DNA from: JARDZI01 sp041639705
Lineage (GTDB): Bacteria > Bacillota > Clostridia > Clostridiales > Caloramatoraceae
Assembly (NCBI GenBank): GCA_041639705.1
Contig: JBEQBT010000168.1
Coordinates: forward strand, 1-7,433
Direction of reading: 5' to 3'
DNA: 7,433 bases
Under the pieces are notes generated by a model. It made no database searches. It was given only the letters and a program-made list of their open reading frames with translations, and was not told where the DNA came from. Below, in pieces: positions 6,113 through 7,433 of the stretch (position 1 is the stretch's first letter; each line of letters opens with the position of its first letter). Both the position numbers and the translations under genes were made by a program.

Positions 6113-6586
6113 TTAATCCTTAAATTGTGTATACTGTTCTCTCATGCTTCCAACTTCTTGCTTAATTGCGTCAACATCAAGAACCATTTCCATCATTCCA
6201 CATTGTTCTTCATAAACATCTGCATTATATTCAGCTTTCAATTCATCTTCTATTGCATGATATACTCTAAGTCCCAAAGATACTCCTGCTAGTGGCCCAG
6301 CATAGGTTGGGTCTCCTGCTGTAACTGTTTCAGCTGAAAGTCCTGCCGATTCAGCCTCTGCTGTACCTATAATAACAACTACATTTTCTGCACCTAATTT
6401 TTCTGCTGTTTCTTTAACTCTTTTTTGGATCTCCAGATCCATTGCACCTGCAGCCGTTCAAACGAAGCATTCTGTTGATGCGAATACTACCTCAGCTCCA
6501 GCACTTTCAGCACAAGCTTGAATAGCTGGACCTGGTATACCGTCTCTATCTCCAATTGCAATAACTTTTTTTCCCTTTAATATCAT
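6113..6586 (-). CDS. grdA: Glycine reductase complex selenoprotein A
   Basis: GrdA is the small selenoprotein that carries the carboxymethyl group from protein B to protein C and is then reduced by thioredoxin. ATG 6586 is followed by ILKGKKVIAIGDRDGIPGPA, then TECFV, an in-frame TGA at 6460-6458 and TAAGAMDLE. This is the hallmark CFVUTAAGAMDLE of the family, with C40 and Sec43 forming the CxxU redox pair. Read through, the protein has 157 residues, the normal size. A prediction that stops at TGA would start at the downstream Met (6442) and lose the active site. AGGAGGT (6600-6594) sits 7 bases before the start. The gene begins 19 bases after grdE and ends 26 bases before grdB, so the three are clearly co-transcribed. 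Decoding needs SelA, SelB, SelD and tRNA-Sec, none of which is in the window. Confidence 0.98.
6427..6460 (-). promoter_or_regulatory. Selenocysteine UGA and SECIS-like hairpin in grdA
   Basis: Seventeen bases after the UGA (6460-6458) the minus strand forms GGATC-TGGA-GATCC, a 5-bp stem with a UGGA tetraloop (6440-6427). Position and loop with G residues suit a bacterial SECIS of the Gram-positive type, which differs in detail from the E. coli fdhF element. Its role is inferred from position. Confidence 0.55.
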
Positions 6587-6605
6587 AAAATTTACCTCCT
6601 TAAAA

Positions 6606-7433
6606 TTAAAATGCTTTAGCTGTTAGCGTGTTGTAGCCAACCTCACTGGTAGCTCCAGTAATTACTTGTATTTCAGCTTCAATTGATCCATCCTCTCGAA
6701 GTGAACCGGCAAATCCTCCGGCAATTATATTAGCTACTTCTGGATGACCAATTACTTTTTTCATTGGTTGTAATATTACCATTTCATTAGCATTACCACC
6801 TGTCACAACCGCATCTGCATTTGGAGTTGAATCAGCAAGTGATTGTGAAGCTCCATCACGTCCTGCATATTCATCTGTAACAAGTACAGTCTTAATTCCT
6901 TTTTCATATATCTTATTGCAATTCATAACCAAATCAGCATCTGGATTACCAAAGCCTTCTTCAGATATTATAACTGCATCTGCTCCAAGGAACTCAACAA
7001 GCTTTGCAGTCATGTTTGAGGATCTTTCCTTATCTGCAAGATATACGTTTTCATTAGTGATTACACATCCTAGGAAGTTGTAATCCTTTCCATGTCTATC
7101 ATATAGGTCAGTAATTATTGGTTGGTTCATATGAACATAGGTTGGGTTTTTATCGCAAGCTGAAACACAGTTCCCGCTTACAACAGCTCCATCAAATACT
7201 TCTGTAGGGTATATAAATGTTGGGATTATCTTTTTACCATCAACTCCATATACATATGTGTCATGCAATAACCCCTGAGTTTGAATCATGTAAACATAAA
7301 TAACCTTTGGAAGGTCTGGATACTGCTTAACCTGCTCAAGCAATGGTAATGTTTCATAGGTCTTAACTTCGTCTGGAGTTATGTTCTTTCCAGCTTTTCC
7401 AAGATAAACTGCTGCATTGTAACCAATCATTCT
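6606..7433 (-). CDS. grdE: Glycine reductase complex protein B, proprotein GrdE (3' part)
   Basis: GrdE is made as a proprotein that cleaves itself between Asn and Cys. The Cys becomes a pyruvoyl group that binds the amino group of glycine as a Schiff base. The visible 275 codons (C-terminal part, open at the right edge) contain VSGNCVSACDKNPTYVH. The Asn-Cys bond is at 7172-7167 on the minus strand, so the Cys codon is 7169-7167. The chain after it is about 187 residues (roughly 20 kDa), as expected for the pyruvoyl subunit. The reading frame continues past the ATG at 7430, so that is not the start: an Arg codon precedes it and the family has an N-terminal chain of more than 200 residues. 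The C-terminal part is rich in small residues (GNANEMVI, NIIAGGFAGS, ITGATSEVGYN). GrdE resembles GrdG/GrdI of sarcosine and betaine reductases; the adjoining grdA-grdB supports the glycine assignment. Confidence 0.95.
   Translation of the reverse strand, partial: RMIGYNAAVYLGKAGKNITPDEVKTYETLPLLEQVKQYPDLPKVIYVYMIQTQGLLHDTYVYGVDGKKIIPTFIYPTEVFDGAVVSGNCVSACDKNPTYVHMNQPIITDLYDRHGKDYNFLGCVITNENVYLADKERSSNMTAKLVEFLGADAVIISEEGFGNPDADLVMNCNKIYEKGIKTVLVTDEYAGRDGASQSLADSTPNADAVVTGGNANEMVILQPMKKVIGHPEVANIIAGGFAGSLREDGSIEAEIQVITGATSEVGYNTLTAKAF

Overview
The window suggests an anaerobic, amino-acid-fermenting member of the Clostridia (Clostridium / Peptostreptococcaceae / Tissierellales type). The DNA is AT-rich, Shine-Dalgarno sequences are strong (AGGAGG type), spacers are short with rho-independent hairpin terminators, and the window is dominated by a glycine reductase (grd) cluster. 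All genes lie on the minus strand, so transcription runs from high to low coordinates. The species cannot be named from this window.

Right to left: 7433-6606 is the 3' part of grdE (proprotein of the substrate-binding subunits, cut by the right edge). Then come grdA (6586-6113) and grdB (6086-4782). Both selenoprotein genes are interrupted by one in-frame TGA that must be read as selenocysteine, and each TGA is followed by a short hairpin suited to a bacterial SECIS. A perfect 11-bp terminator-like hairpin lies just after grdB. It is followed by a 240-bp spacer with a candidate promoter and a potentially folded leader, then grdC (4540-3008) and grdD (2996-1830), then a second terminator. GrdE/GrdB bind and activate glycine, GrdA carries the carboxymethyl group on its selenium, and GrdC/GrdD release it as acetyl phosphate for ATP synthesis. 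The thioredoxin genes that usually accompany the cluster are not in view; they may lie beyond the right edge.

Left of the grd genes, about 420 bp without a recognised gene (1403-1829) hold the grdD terminator, a cluster of three adjacent perfect hairpins (1521-1610) and another terminator-like hairpin. The hairpin cluster is possibly the remains of an IS200/IS605-type element. Next is an lgt-family membrane protein gene (1402-572) whose usual signature residues are altered, then its downstream hairpin. A consensus promoter follows, and then the 5' part of a DUF1624 / HGSNAT-like membrane acetyltransferase gene (369-19).

Bases 1-18 are identical to the end of an Illumina sequencing adapter. 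They are an assembly artefact, not genomic sequence, so the contig really begins at base 19.
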